Of a stretch of 36,748 bases of DNA, positions 25,128 to 32,747 are shown piece after piece. The position numbers and the translations under genes were made by a program. The first letter of the stretch is position 1; every line of letters begins with the position of its first letter. Origin of the DNA: Chitinophagales bacterium (lineage in GTDB: Bacteria; Bacteroidota; Bacteroidia; Chitinophagales; JADIYW01); contig JAMLHH010000033.1 of assembly GCA_023957215.1 (NCBI GenBank), positions 1 to 36,748 of the forward strand. The letters are read 5' to 3'. The notes under the pieces were generated by a model. It ran no database searches. It was not told the DNA's origin and saw only the letters and a program-made list of their open reading frames with translations.

Positions 25128-25268
25128 TTAGCTGATTCCACTCTGCTTACGTAGAGATATGTGCCAACCTTTACGGTTAAGCTTATTAGTTTTGACTGCA
25201 TAGGAATCGTAGAGTTTACCATATACAGCTTTATAAATATCATTCTTTTTGAAAAGCTTAAAAGCCAT
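25128..25268 (-). pseudogene. Possible decayed HU-family DNA-binding gene fragment
   Basis: On the minus strand an ATG at 25266-25268 opens 46 codons beginning MAFKLFKKNDIYKAVYGKLY and ending HISLRKQSGIS before a TAA. Read past that stop, the same frame continues ETLILLEKR and then hits a second stop. The order YGKLY, about 15 residues, a HISxxxSGIS-like block, then xTLxxLE resembles the N-terminal half of Bacteroidota HU-type proteins (GKxYA..., LA..I...S.IS..D...LE). The resemblance is by eye and weak. It may instead be a short hypothetical gene or chance. Confidence 0.3.
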
Positions 25269-25270
25269 CG

Positions 25271-25286
25271 TGTGACTTTAATCATA
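25271..25286. promoter_or_regulatory. CRP/FNR-like palindrome upstream of nosZ
   Basis: TGTGA-CTTTAA-TCATA matches the CRP-type consensus TGTGA-N6-TCACA at 9 of 10 defined positions. Its centre lies about 43 bp before the transcription start predicted from the -7 box at 25308, which is near the usual class II activator distance. CRP/FNR-family regulators commonly control nos genes, so the position makes sense. Which regulator binds is unknown. Confidence 0.4.
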
Positions 25287-25307
25287 CTTTAGCAAAAGCA
25301 TCTTGTT

Positions 25308-25315
25308 TAATTTTG
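25308..25315 (+). promoter_or_regulatory. Candidate -7 box for nosZ
   Basis: TAATTTTG fits the Bacteroidota TAnnTTTG element and ends 54 bp before the nosZ ATG. The leader is A-rich with no Shine-Dalgarno site, as usual for the phylum. No good -33 TTG is present, which fits a promoter that depends on an activator. Confidence 0.45.
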
Positions 25316-25369
25316 TATAGATAAGAAAAAAATATAAAACCTTATTTATAAATTTTTAAAAAGAAGCTT

Positions 25370-27358
25370 ATGAGTTATTTCAATTTTAAAACTGGGCTGA
25401 TGTCAATTTTGGCAGGCTCATTTATTATGCTGGGATGTAAGCCTAAGTCAGCAGGTTCTGCTGCTTCGGGTGATGCAGCGCAAAAGGTGTATGTTGCTCC
25501 GGGCGAGTATGATGAGTTTTACTCTTTTACTTCTGGTGGATTTAGTGGACAAGTGGCTGTGTATGGTATTCCCTCCGGTCGATTGTTAAAAGTTCTTCCT
25601 GTCTTCTCTGTAGATCCTGAAACAGGTTACGGTTTTTCGGAAGAATCGCGGCCCATGTTAAATACTTCTCACGGATTTGTCCCGTGGGGTGATCAACATC
25701 ACTTGTCTATTTCACAAACAAATGGTGAATATGATGGCAGATGGTTATTTGCTAATGAAAATAATACTCCAAGAGTTGCAAGATTGGATTTGACGACTTT
25801 TACGACTGCTGAAATTATAGAAATTCCTAACTCAGCCGGAAACCACTCTTCTCCTTTTATTACTGATAATTCGGAATATGTAGTGGCAGGCACGAGATTT
25901 AGTGTTCCTTTTGATGATGAGAATGGTGATATTCCAATTGCGTCTTATGCTGACAAATTTAGCGGTGCATTAACCTTTATCGCTGTAGATCCGGAATCTG
26001 GTGAAATGAGCATAGATTTTCAATTAAAAACGCCACCTGTTAATTATGATTTGAGCCATACCGGCAAAGGTCCAAGTAGCGGATGGTTCTTTTTTACTTC
26101 TTACAACACTGAAAAAGCACATACTTTATTAGAGGTGAATGCTTCTCAAAGAGACAAAGATTTTATCATGGCTGTGAATTGGAAAAAAGCGGCAGAGTTG
26201 GTTAAAAACGGAGCAGGTAGAAAAGTGAAAGCAAAATATGCACATAATGTTTTTGACACTAAGACGCATACTGCAACTTCTACTATGAAAGATGAAGTCT
26301 TGGTATTAGATCCAGAAGATGTCAAAGGATTGGTATATTATATTCCGTGTCCAAAATCACCACATGGTGCTGACGTAGATCCGACAGGCGAATATATCGT
26401 AGGTAGTGGAAAATTGGCTTCGTTGATTCCGGTATTCTCATTTGCTAAAATGCTAAAAGCGATTGAAGGGAAAAACTTTGAAGGCGAGTTTGATGGAGTG
26501 CCTGTATTGAACTATGAGGCTGTATTACATGGTGAAGTCCAAAAGCCGGGCTTAGGTCCTCTTCACACCGAATTTGATGCAAACGGAAATGCTTATACTT
26601 CTTTCTTCGTATCCTCCGAAGTAGTGAAATGGAATGTAAAAACGCTTGAAATTATTGACAGACAGCCTACTTTCTATTCTACCGGTCACTTGACTGTTGC
26701 AGGTGGAGACTCTAAAAGCCCTTATGGTAAATACTTAGTAGCTTGGAATAAAATTTCTAAAGATAGATATCTTCCTGTAGGTCCGGAATTGGGACAAAGT
26801 GCTCAGCTTTTTGATATATCCGGAGAAAAGATGCAATTGTTGTTAGACTTTCCAACTATCGGTGAACCACATTATGCTGTGATGATACCGGCAAGTAAGT
26901 TGGTGGATAAGCAAAAACGTATCTATGATATCAACGAAAATAATCATCCTCGTGTAGCGAAAGGTGAAGAAGAAACTAAAATTGTGCGAGAAGGAAACAA
27001 AGTACATATATATATGACTTTGATTCGTACCCATATTACACCAGATAATATAGAAGGTATCAAATTAGGTGATGAAGTGTATTTCCATGTAACTAACTTA
27101 GAACAAGATTGGGATTTGCCACATGGATTTACGGTAAAAGGTTCACAAAATGCAGAACTTTTGGTACTTCCGGGAGAAACCAAAACTTTGAAATGGACTC
27201 CTGACAGAGTGGGAATAGTTCCTATCTATTGTACGGATTTTTGTAGTGCTTTGCACCAAGAGATGCAAGGTTATGTCAGAGTATCGCCAGCCGGTAGCAA
27301 TGTGCCTTTGAAATATGGAACAGGCGACAAAGCACCTGGGGGAGAACAGAACCTATAA
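25370..27358 (+). CDS. nosZ: Nitrous-oxide reductase, clade II (atypical) type, lipoprotein signal
   Basis: Reduces N2O to N2 outside the cytoplasm. The 662-residue protein has an N-terminal beta-propeller with the CuZ [4Cu:S] site and a C-terminal cupredoxin domain with CuA. Seven CuZ histidines can be placed by motif: 110 and 111 (GDQHH), 159 (GNHSS), 332 (SPHGAD), 399 (GPLHTEFD), 440 (STGHL) and 501 (GEPHYAV). CuA ligands are His585 (LPHGF) and CTDFCSALHQEM, giving Cys621, Cys625, His629 and Met632. The signal is Sec-type, without the twin-arginine motif of clade I, and ends SFIMLGCK, a lipobox-like site with Cys23. The protein is probably membrane-tethered. It heads the nos operon, followed by a strong hairpin. 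Confidence 0.97.
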   Translation: MSYFNFKTGLMSILAGSFIMLGCKPKSAGSAASGDAAQKVYVAPGEYDEFYSFTSGGFSGQVAVYGIPSGRLLKVLPVFSVDPETGYGFSEESRPMLNTSHGFVPWGDQHHLSISQTNGEYDGRWLFANENNTPRVARLDLTTFTTAEIIEIPNSAGNHSSPFITDNSEYVVAGTRFSVPFDDENGDIPIASYADKFSGALTFIAVDPESGEMSIDFQLKTPPVNYDLSHTGKGPSSGWFFFTSYNTEKAHTLLEVNASQRDKDFIMAVNWKKAAELVKNGAGRKVKAKYAHNVFDTKTHTATSTMKDEVLVLDPEDVKGLVYYIPCPKSPHGADVDPTGEYIVGSGKLASLIPVFSFAKMLKAIEGKNFEGEFDGVPVLNYEAVLHGEVQKPGLGPLHTEFDANGNAYTSFFVSSEVVKWNVKTLEIIDRQPTFYSTGHLTVAGGDSKSPYGKYLVAWNKISKDRYLPVGPELGQSAQLFDISGEKMQLLLDFPTIGEPHYAVMIPASKLVDKQKRIYDINENNHPRVAKGEEETKIVREGNKVHIYMTLIRTHITPDNIEGIKLGDEVYFHVTNLEQDWDLPHGFTVKGSQNAELLVLPGETKTLKWTPDRVGIVPIYCTDFCSALHQEMQGYVRVSPAGSNVPLKYGTGDKAPGGEQNL

Positions 27359-27376
27359 ATTATTATTTTATATACA

Positions 27377-27401
27377 GACTGCCGGACAAAGTCCGGCAGT
27401 C
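27377..27401 (+). terminator. Perfect 11-bp hairpin between nosZ and the maturation genes
   Basis: GACTGCCGGAC, loop AAA, GTCCGGCAGTC: an 11-bp perfect stem, the most G+C-rich intergenic hairpin I found in the window, 18 bp after the nosZ stop and 19 bp before the next ATG. No proper U-tract follows (CACTTTCAATC), so partial termination or protection of the nosZ 3' end is more likely than full termination. Confidence 0.6.
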
Positions 27402-27420
27402 ACTTTCAATCTCTAATATT

Positions 27421-28014
27421 ATGCAAAATTCAAATGCCAACGTATTAAAACCCCATACAAGAATATTGACTTTCCTAGCTGCTCTCGCAGTATTCGTGGT
27501 TATTTTTGTACCTATTTGGCGTATTGAGTTAGTAGCTCCTCAATATCCGGAAGGACTTGAAATGTTTATCCATGCAGATAAACTGAGTGGCGATGTACCT
27601 ATTATCAATGGTCTTAACCATTATATCGGTATGCGTGAATTACATGAAAAAGATTTTATTGAATTTGCCGTTTTACCTTATGTAATAGCGGTGATTGCCG
27701 TTATGGGAGTTTTAGTTGCAATAGTCAATAGGAGATGGGCATTAATATCTTGGTTTGTAATATATGCACTTTTTGGAGTTTTGGCGATGATAGACTTTTA
27801 TCAGTGGTTGTATAATTATGGTCACAATTTAGATCCCACAGCACCCATTAAAGTGCCAGGAATGACATATCAACCACCTATGATAGGTTTTAAGCAATTG
27901 CTTAATTTTGGAGCTTATTCGATTCCCGATATTGGTGGATGGATCATGGCGGGTGTTGGTGGATTGTTAGGAATTTTAGTAATTTTAGAGTTGGTAAAAA
28001 ACAGACAACGATGA
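27421..28014 (+). CDS. Nos-cluster multi-pass membrane protein of unknown function
   Basis: A 197-residue inner-membrane protein with four predicted helices at about 14-36, 80-102, 104-126 and 170-192. A long extracytoplasmic loop lies between helices 1 and 2 (GLEMFIHADKLSGDVPIING, then LNHYIGMRELHEKDFIEFA), and a second between 3 and 4 (LYNYGHNLDPTAPIKVPGMT). Loop residues that could bind metal include His51, Met48, His67, Met71, His75 and His135; it has no Cys and no CxxCH. I believe similar proteins sit between nosZ and nosL in other Bacteroidota clusters, but I cannot name a family. Its TGA overlaps the nosL ATG (ATGA), so it is coupled to nosL. A role in maturation, copper delivery or electron transfer is inference. 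Confidence 0.8.
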   Translation: MQNSNANVLKPHTRILTFLAALAVFVVIFVPIWRIELVAPQYPEGLEMFIHADKLSGDVPIINGLNHYIGMRELHEKDFIEFAVLPYVIAVIAVMGVLVAIVNRRWALISWFVIYALFGVLAMIDFYQWLYNYGHNLDPTAPIKVPGMTYQPPMIGFKQLLNFGAYSIPDIGGWIMAGVGGLLGILVILELVKNRQR

Positions 28015-28448
28015 AATTATTTTGCAAAGCGCTTTCTTTCTTATCTTTTACATTGATAATCAGTGCATGCAAGCCACAACCTCGACCCATCGAATATGAT
28101 ATTGATGAATGTAGTTCTTGCAGAATGACTATTAGCGATGTCAGGTTTGGAGCAGAATTGGTTACACAAAAAGGAAGAGTTTATAAATTTGATGATATCC
28201 ATTGTCTAAAGGCATTTATTCAGGATGAAAATGTACCAGCTAAAAACATCAGCTCACTTTGGACAATTGATTTTTCAAGCCCTGGTGATTTTATCTCTCT
28301 TGAAACTGCTTATTTGTTGGAAAATAAAGACTTGAAGAGTCCGATGGGTTCGGATATTGCCAGTTTTGCCGTGGAGGATAGTGCAATTAGTTATCAGTCA
28401 AAATATTCAGGAAAAATACTTAAATGGAGCGAATACTTACAAGAGTAA
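28011..28448 (+). CDS. nosL: Copper chaperone lipoprotein NosL
   Basis: Binds Cu(I) outside the cytoplasm and is thought to deliver it for CuZ assembly. The 145-residue protein starts with a lipoprotein signal ending LIISACKP (Cys20). The copper motif is CSSCRM, with Cys34, Cys37 and Met39, the CxxCxM block of NosL. The rest has the family pattern FGAELVTQKGRVYKFDDIHC, later SLWTIDFSSPGDFISLETAY and SPMGSDIASFAVEDSA. A longer reading frame opens upstream at 27939 but would overlap the previous gene deeply. The ATG at 28011 gives the signal peptide and a 4-bp ATGA overlap, so I chose it. Its 3' end overlaps nosD by 25 bp. Confidence 0.95.
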   Translation: MKLFCKALSFLSFTLIISACKPQPRPIEYDIDECSSCRMTISDVRFGAELVTQKGRVYKFDDIHCLKAFIQDENVPAKNISSLWTIDFSSPGDFISLETAYLLENKDLKSPMGSDIASFAVEDSAISYQSKYSGKILKWSEYLQE

Positions 28449-29674
28449 ATCTCGTATTTCTGATTGTATTTAATTGTTTTATATCGGTAGAAGCAGCTAC
28501 TTTTCATGTAAAACCGGATAAGGACAATTTGTCAATTGCACAGGCGGTTCAAAAAGCCAATGAAGGAGACACTATTTTAATTAATCAAGGAATATATCTC
28601 GAACATGAAATAACAATTGATAAGCCTCTTACGATGATTGGGGTAAATCGACCAGTGATAGATGGACAGGATAAATATGAAATACTTTTTGTAAAAGGTT
28701 CTCAAGTCACTATCAAAGGCATTACATTTTCTAATTCGGGGACATCCAATTATATGGATTTGGCAGCTTTGAAAATTATGAATACAAAAGATGTAATAAT
28801 ACAGGATTGTATTTTTGAAAATAACTTCTTTGCCATTTTTACGAATAATTCACAGAATGTCCAATATATTGGAAATCATCTCATCTCGGGTCGTGAAAAG
28901 GGGAAAGCTTCTGCAAATGGCATTCATTGTTGGAAAAGCAATCATTTGATTATTCAGGATAATATTATTGAAGGACACAGAGACGGTATCTATTTGGAAT
29001 TTGTCACAAAGTCGAAAATAGAAAACAATCAGAGCATAGGGAATAAAAGATATGGACTGCACTTTATGTTTTCACATGATAATATTTTTAATCACAATGT
29101 CTTTTCTAAAAATGGGGCAGGTGTCGCCGTCATGTACAGCAAAAGGGTAGAAATGGTTCACAATGAATTTTCCGATAATTGGGGAAGGTCTGCTTATGGT
29201 TTACTTTTAAAAGAAATCAATGATAGCAAGGTAGATAAAAATCTTTTTACTAAAAATACCATAGCCATTTTTGCCGATGGGGCTAATCGTGTTTTGATTG
29301 ACAGCAATCAATTTGTAAACAATGGTTGGTCATTGAATATCAATGCGAGTAGTGCTGATGCTAAGATCACTAACAACAACTTCATTGGCAATACCTTTGA
29401 CATGGCTACAAATGGCAATCTTATACTCAAATTGATGGCAGGAAATTATTGGGATAAATATGAAGGGTATGACCTCAATAGAGATGGGGTAGGAGATATT
29501 CCTTATAGACCTATTACTTTTTATTCTATCATTATAGAAAGAAATGCATCTGCTCTAATGTTGTTTAGAAGCTTTTTTGTCAAATTAATGGATAAGGCAG
29601 AAAGTTTATTGCCTAATTTGACTCCAAACAATATCAAGGATGATACCCCTTCTATCAAACGAATTAAGCTCTAA
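28424..29674 (+). CDS. nosD: NosD, exported right-handed beta-helix protein of the NosDFY complex
   Basis: Exported partner of the NosFY transporter, needed for CuZ maturation; in the known NosDFY complex it exchanges copper with NosL. The 416 residues start with a signal peptide (about 1-24, ending SVEA). Parallel beta-helix (PbH1/CASH) repeats follow: TMIGVNRPVIDGQ, NLIIQD-like strands, YIGNHLISGREKGK, IQDNIIEGHRDGIYLEFVTK, NKRYGLHFMFSHDNIFNHNV, GVAVMYSKRVEMVHNEFSDN, and LIDSNQFVNNG. The C-terminal block NYWDKYEGYDLNRDGVGDIP is typical of NosD. The ATG lies 25 bp inside nosL, so the two genes overlap out of frame and are probably coupled. Confidence 0.94.
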   Translation: MERILTRVNLVFLIVFNCFISVEAATFHVKPDKDNLSIAQAVQKANEGDTILINQGIYLEHEITIDKPLTMIGVNRPVIDGQDKYEILFVKGSQVTIKGITFSNSGTSNYMDLAALKIMNTKDVIIQDCIFENNFFAIFTNNSQNVQYIGNHLISGREKGKASANGIHCWKSNHLIIQDNIIEGHRDGIYLEFVTKSKIENNQSIGNKRYGLHFMFSHDNIFNHNVFSKNGAGVAVMYSKRVEMVHNEFSDNWGRSAYGLLLKEINDSKVDKNLFTKNTIAIFADGANRVLIDSNQFVNNGWSLNINASSADAKITNNNFIGNTFDMATNGNLILKLMAGNYWDKYEGYDLNRDGVGDIPYRPITFYSIIIERNASALMLFRSFFVKLMDKAESLLPNLTPNNIKDDTPSIKRIKL

Positions 29675-29680
29675 ACTCAA

Positions 29681-30394
29681 ATGATAAAGATTAAAAATAT
29701 CAATAAAAGGTTTGAAAAACTCCATGTTTTAAAAGATATCAATATCTCTTTTGAAGCAGGAAATATCATTGCTTTGATTGGTCCCAATGCTTGTGGAAAA
29801 ACAACGCTCATTAAAACAATTTTGGGCATGGTGATTCCGGATTCCGGTACCATTGAAGTCATGGACAAGTCTATCCAAAATCAATGGTTGTACAGAGATC
29901 AAATCGGGTATATGCCACAAATCGGTAAATATCCTGATAATATGACCGTCGGACAAATCATTGAAATGGTGGAAGATATCAGAACCAAAGATGACAAGAA
30001 CTTAGATAAAGAATTGTACGAAAGTTTTAAAATTTATGATATTCTCAATAAGAGGATGAATACACTCTCCGGTGGTACCAGGCAAAAAATCAGTGCTTAC
30101 TTAGCATTTTTATTCAATCCAAAAATTTTAATATTGGATGAGCCTACCGCCGGTTTAGATCCTATTTCATCTTTGATTTTAAGAGAAAAAATATTGAAAG
30201 AGAAAGAAAACGGGAAGCTCATCCTAATTACTTCACATATTCTGAGCGAATTAGATGATATGATAGATAGAATTGCATATATGGAAGATGGTAAAATGAT
30301 TTTTGATAAAACGATTGAAGAAGTGAAATCTGAAACCTCTGAGACGAAACTTTGGAATGCAATCGCCCATATTATGAACCAAAATAACAATTGA
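29681..30394 (+). CDS. nosF: NosF, ABC transporter ATPase of the NosDFY complex
   Basis: Cytoplasmic ATPase that powers the NosDFY complex for CuZ assembly. In 237 residues it has Walker A GPNACGKT (34-41), Q-loop YMPQIGKYPDNMTVGQII, signature LSGGTRQK (129-136), Walker B ILILDEPTAGLDP (149-161) and H-loop ITSHILSE. The Cys within Walker A (GPNACGKT) is common in NosF and differs from the usual GPNGAGKT. The ATG comes 6 bp after the nosD stop. The C-terminal tail (ETSETKLWNAIAHIMNQ) is short, as in other NosF proteins. Confidence 0.95.
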   Translation: MIKIKNINKRFEKLHVLKDINISFEAGNIIALIGPNACGKTTLIKTILGMVIPDSGTIEVMDKSIQNQWLYRDQIGYMPQIGKYPDNMTVGQIIEMVEDIRTKDDKNLDKELYESFKIYDILNKRMNTLSGGTRQKISAYLAFLFNPKILILDEPTAGLDPISSLILREKILKEKENGKLILITSHILSELDDMIDRIAYMEDGKMIFDKTIEEVKSETSETKLWNAIAHIMNQNNN

Positions 30395-30400
30395 CAATAG

Positions 30401-31168
30401 ATGAAAAAGGTTATCAAATACATCATGTTGGACATCTTGAGAAACAAGATTGTACTTGCCTATATGATATGCTTACTACTGTTTTCTTTTGGTTTGTTTA
30501 TGGTAGAAGATTTACCTGAAAAAAGCTTAATCAGTATTCTTACACTCAATCTCACCCTCGTACCATTGGTCGGAATTATCTTCTCCACGATGTATATATA
30601 TAATTCATCAGAATTTATAGAATTACTTGTCGCCCAGCCTATCAAAAGGAAAACGATATGGTTTAGCATGTTTATAGGACTATCATTTGCATTGTCAATT
30701 GCTTTTCTCATCGGCTGTGGATTGCCTATTTTAATCTTCTCTCCTAATACACAAGGACTGACTATGATTGTAACAGGTGTTTTATTGAGTCTCATTTTTG
30801 TGTCTATTGCACTTTTTATAACGGTTTATATTCAGGATAAAACCAAAGGTATTGGAGCTTCTCTATTGCTGTGGCTATATTTTACTATTCTTTTTGATGG
30901 GATAGTCTTATTTGTCTTATTTCAGCTTTTAGAATATCCTTTAGAAAATTTGATTGTCGGACTCAGTATTCTCAATCCAATAGATTTAGTAAGAATTGTA
31001 TCTCTATTAAAAATGGATATTTCAGCTTTGATGGGAGCTACCAGTGCAGTTTTTAGGCAATATTTTACCGGCTCTATTGGCTATCTTATTAGCTATGGAA
31101 TATTGTTATTGTGGATTATTATTCCGTTGTTATTATCCACCAGAAAGTTTATTAAGAAGGATTTGTAA
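30401..31168 (+). CDS. nosY: NosY, ABC transporter permease of the NosDFY complex
   Basis: Inner-membrane permease partner of NosF. The 255-residue protein has six hydrophobic segments at about 18-33, 46-68, 87-113, 117-142, 155-177 and 230-247. The early stretch DILRNKIVLAYMICLLLFSF and the loop SSEFIELLVAQPIKRKTIWF match the NosY/ABC-2 pattern (EFIELL.QPI.R). The later block GLSILNPIDLVRIVSLLKMD, followed by GATSAVF, is also characteristic. It begins 6 bp after nosF and is the last gene of the nos run. The antiporter gene converges 22 bp beyond, with only a weak hairpin between. Confidence 0.93.
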   Translation: MKKVIKYIMLDILRNKIVLAYMICLLLFSFGLFMVEDLPEKSLISILTLNLTLVPLVGIIFSTMYIYNSSEFIELLVAQPIKRKTIWFSMFIGLSFALSIAFLIGCGLPILIFSPNTQGLTMIVTGVLLSLIFVSIALFITVYIQDKTKGIGASLLLWLYFTILFDGIVLFVLFQLLEYPLENLIVGLSILNPIDLVRIVSLLKMDISALMGATSAVFRQYFTGSIGYLISYGILLLWIIIPLLLSTRKFIKKDL

Positions 31169-31171
31169 ATG

Positions 31172-31192
31172 AGTCTCTTAAAGTAGAGGACT
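31172..31192. terminator. Weak hairpin between convergent nosY and antiporter genes
   Basis: AGTCTCT (31172-31178) can pair with AGAGGACT (31185-31192) with one bulged base, around a six-base loop. It reaches into the antiporter stop codon. There is no clear U-tract on either strand. It could act as a weak bidirectional terminator, but the stem is short. Confidence 0.25.
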
Positions 31193-32687
31193 AAGCTTCT
31201 TTCTCTTCTATTTTTTGCTCTACTAACTTTGATTGCATCTGTACGTGTGCGGCTTCAAAGCCCTCTAAATTATCAGAGAGTACATAGATAACATCCTCTT
31301 TTTCGAGTACGGTATTAGGGTCGGGGATGAGATATTGACTATTGCGTTGTATCATTGCCACCACAGCATCACTCGGAAAACCGATATTCACTACTTTTTT
31401 GCCGATACACAGTTCGTTATTTTGGACAAAGAACTCTTGCAAAAACGGTTTAGGTGTATTTGAAATAATCTTATCTAATTGAGTGATAACTTTTTCTTCT
31501 TCTTTTCTATTTACTTTGAGCCACATAGCAAAAATACTCAGTGTAGTACCTTGTAGTAATACGGAAGTGACAGATATGAAAAATACAATATTAAAAATGG
31601 GATATGCTTTTTCTATACCTGCAATTAAAGGATATGTCGCAAGTACAATCGGTACTGCTCCTCGTAATCCCACCCAAGAAATATACAGTTTTCGATTTAG
31701 TTCTAATCTAAAAGGTAGAAGGCTGACAAAGACAGCTACCGGACGAGCTACGACTATCAAGAATAAGGAAATTATTAAACCGAATCCAATATAAGGAATG
31801 ATATTACTTGGTGTTACCAGTAAACCAAGTGTCAAAAATAACACAATCTGCATGAGCCACGCTATCCCGTCAAACATCTGTAAGATATCACTTTTTTGTA
31901 CCAAACTTTGATTGCCCAAATAGACACCACAGATATAAATGGCTAAGAATCCGTTTCCACCTATTAAATCTGTTGCTGAAAATGTGATAAACATCAGCGT
32001 AATGACTAATGCCGGATAAAGTCCTTTTAAACTTAAATGGATATGATTGATGACATATTTACTCGCCCATCCAAAAGCAAATCCAGCTAAAGCGCCTATT
32101 GTCATTTGTCCTAAAAACAGAGGAATGACGGAGATAAAACTCATTTCAGGATGTGTGACCAATGTCAAAAAGGAGATGGTGAGAACATAAGCCATCGGAT
32201 CATTGCTACCACTCTCAAGTTCTAAAGTGGGGCGCAAATTGTACTTCAAGGCAATATTTCTTGAACGCAATATGGAAAAAACTGCTGCTGCATCGGTGGA
32301 AGAAACAATAGAACCCAAAAGCAAACTTTCGTATAAAGTGAAATCAGAAATAAAATAGACAAAACTACCCAGTGTGAGTGCCGTAAAAAATACGCCAAAA
32401 GTAGAGAGAACTAAACCCTGTTTGAGAATAGGACGGACTGAATGCCAGTGTGTGTCCAAACCTCCTGAAAATAGAATAAAGTTTAAAGAGACGATTCCGA
32501 TAAATTGGGTAACGTGAGAATCATCAAACCGTATTCCCAGTATTCCGTCTTGACCCGCTAAAAGACCTATTGCCACAAATAACAGCAAGACCGGCACACC
32601 GTATTGATAAGCTCTTTTCCCCGCCAAAATACTCAGCAAAAGTAAAATCGAACCTATCAGTAGTATATTTTCACTCGTTAAAACCAT
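31191..32687 (-). CDS. K+/H+ antiporter, CPA1/NhaP2 (CvrA) family
   Basis: A 498-residue inner-membrane cation/proton antiporter. About 12 hydrophobic segments cover residues 5-390. Family-type stretches include LLFVAIGLLAGQDGILGIRF, the loop FSGGLDTHW, LLLGSIVSSTDAAAVFSILR and LELESGSNDPMAYVLT with the conserved acidic Asp of the ion site. SWVGLRGAVPIVLATYPLIA is a further family block. The cytoplasmic tail (about 405-485) includes CIGKKVVNIGFPSDAVVAMI and PDPNTVLEKEDVIYVLS, a TrkA_C/RCK_C ligand-binding domain typical of NhaP2. Its product would export K+ (or Na+) and stabilise cytoplasmic ion levels. The ATG is at 32685-32687; leuS lies 60 bp upstream on the same strand. Confidence 0.92.
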   Translation of the reverse strand: MVLTSENILLIGSILLLLSILAGKRAYQYGVPVLLLFVAIGLLAGQDGILGIRFDDSHVTQFIGIVSLNFILFSGGLDTHWHSVRPILKQGLVLSTFGVFFTALTLGSFVYFISDFTLYESLLLGSIVSSTDAAAVFSILRSRNIALKYNLRPTLELESGSNDPMAYVLTISFLTLVTHPEMSFISVIPLFLGQMTIGALAGFAFGWASKYVINHIHLSLKGLYPALVITLMFITFSATDLIGGNGFLAIYICGVYLGNQSLVQKSDILQMFDGIAWLMQIVLFLTLGLLVTPSNIIPYIGFGLIISLFLIVVARPVAVFVSLLPFRLELNRKLYISWVGLRGAVPIVLATYPLIAGIEKAYPIFNIVFFISVTSVLLQGTTLSIFAMWLKVNRKEEEKVITQLDKIISNTPKPFLQEFFVQNNELCIGKKVVNIGFPSDAVVAMIQRNSQYLIPDPNTVLEKEDVIYVLSDNLEGFEAAHVQMQSKLVEQKIEEKEA

Positions 32688-32747
32688 GAATGCACTATTG
32701 TCATCTTGTTGTACGTTAGTTTATCTGTCTTTGTTTTTGACTCGGAC

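Larger units (their letters stand above)
24895..25369. other. 475-bp non-coding stretch upstream of nosZ with gene debris and regulatory DNA
   Basis: No intact gene is visible on either strand. The minus strand carries a short possible gene remnant (separate entry). A 17-base palindrome, CTCTAATAATATTAGAG, lies at 25107-25123 with 8-bp arms. The right third holds the candidate nosZ promoter and a CRP-like site. The left part (24895-25080) shows nothing I can assign. Confidence 0.6.

Noticed and set aside
27939..28010. Upstream extension of nosL by 24 codons
   Set aside because: It overlaps the preceding membrane-protein gene out of frame and would bury the lipoprotein signal. The ATG at 28011 gives a clean signal and lipobox.
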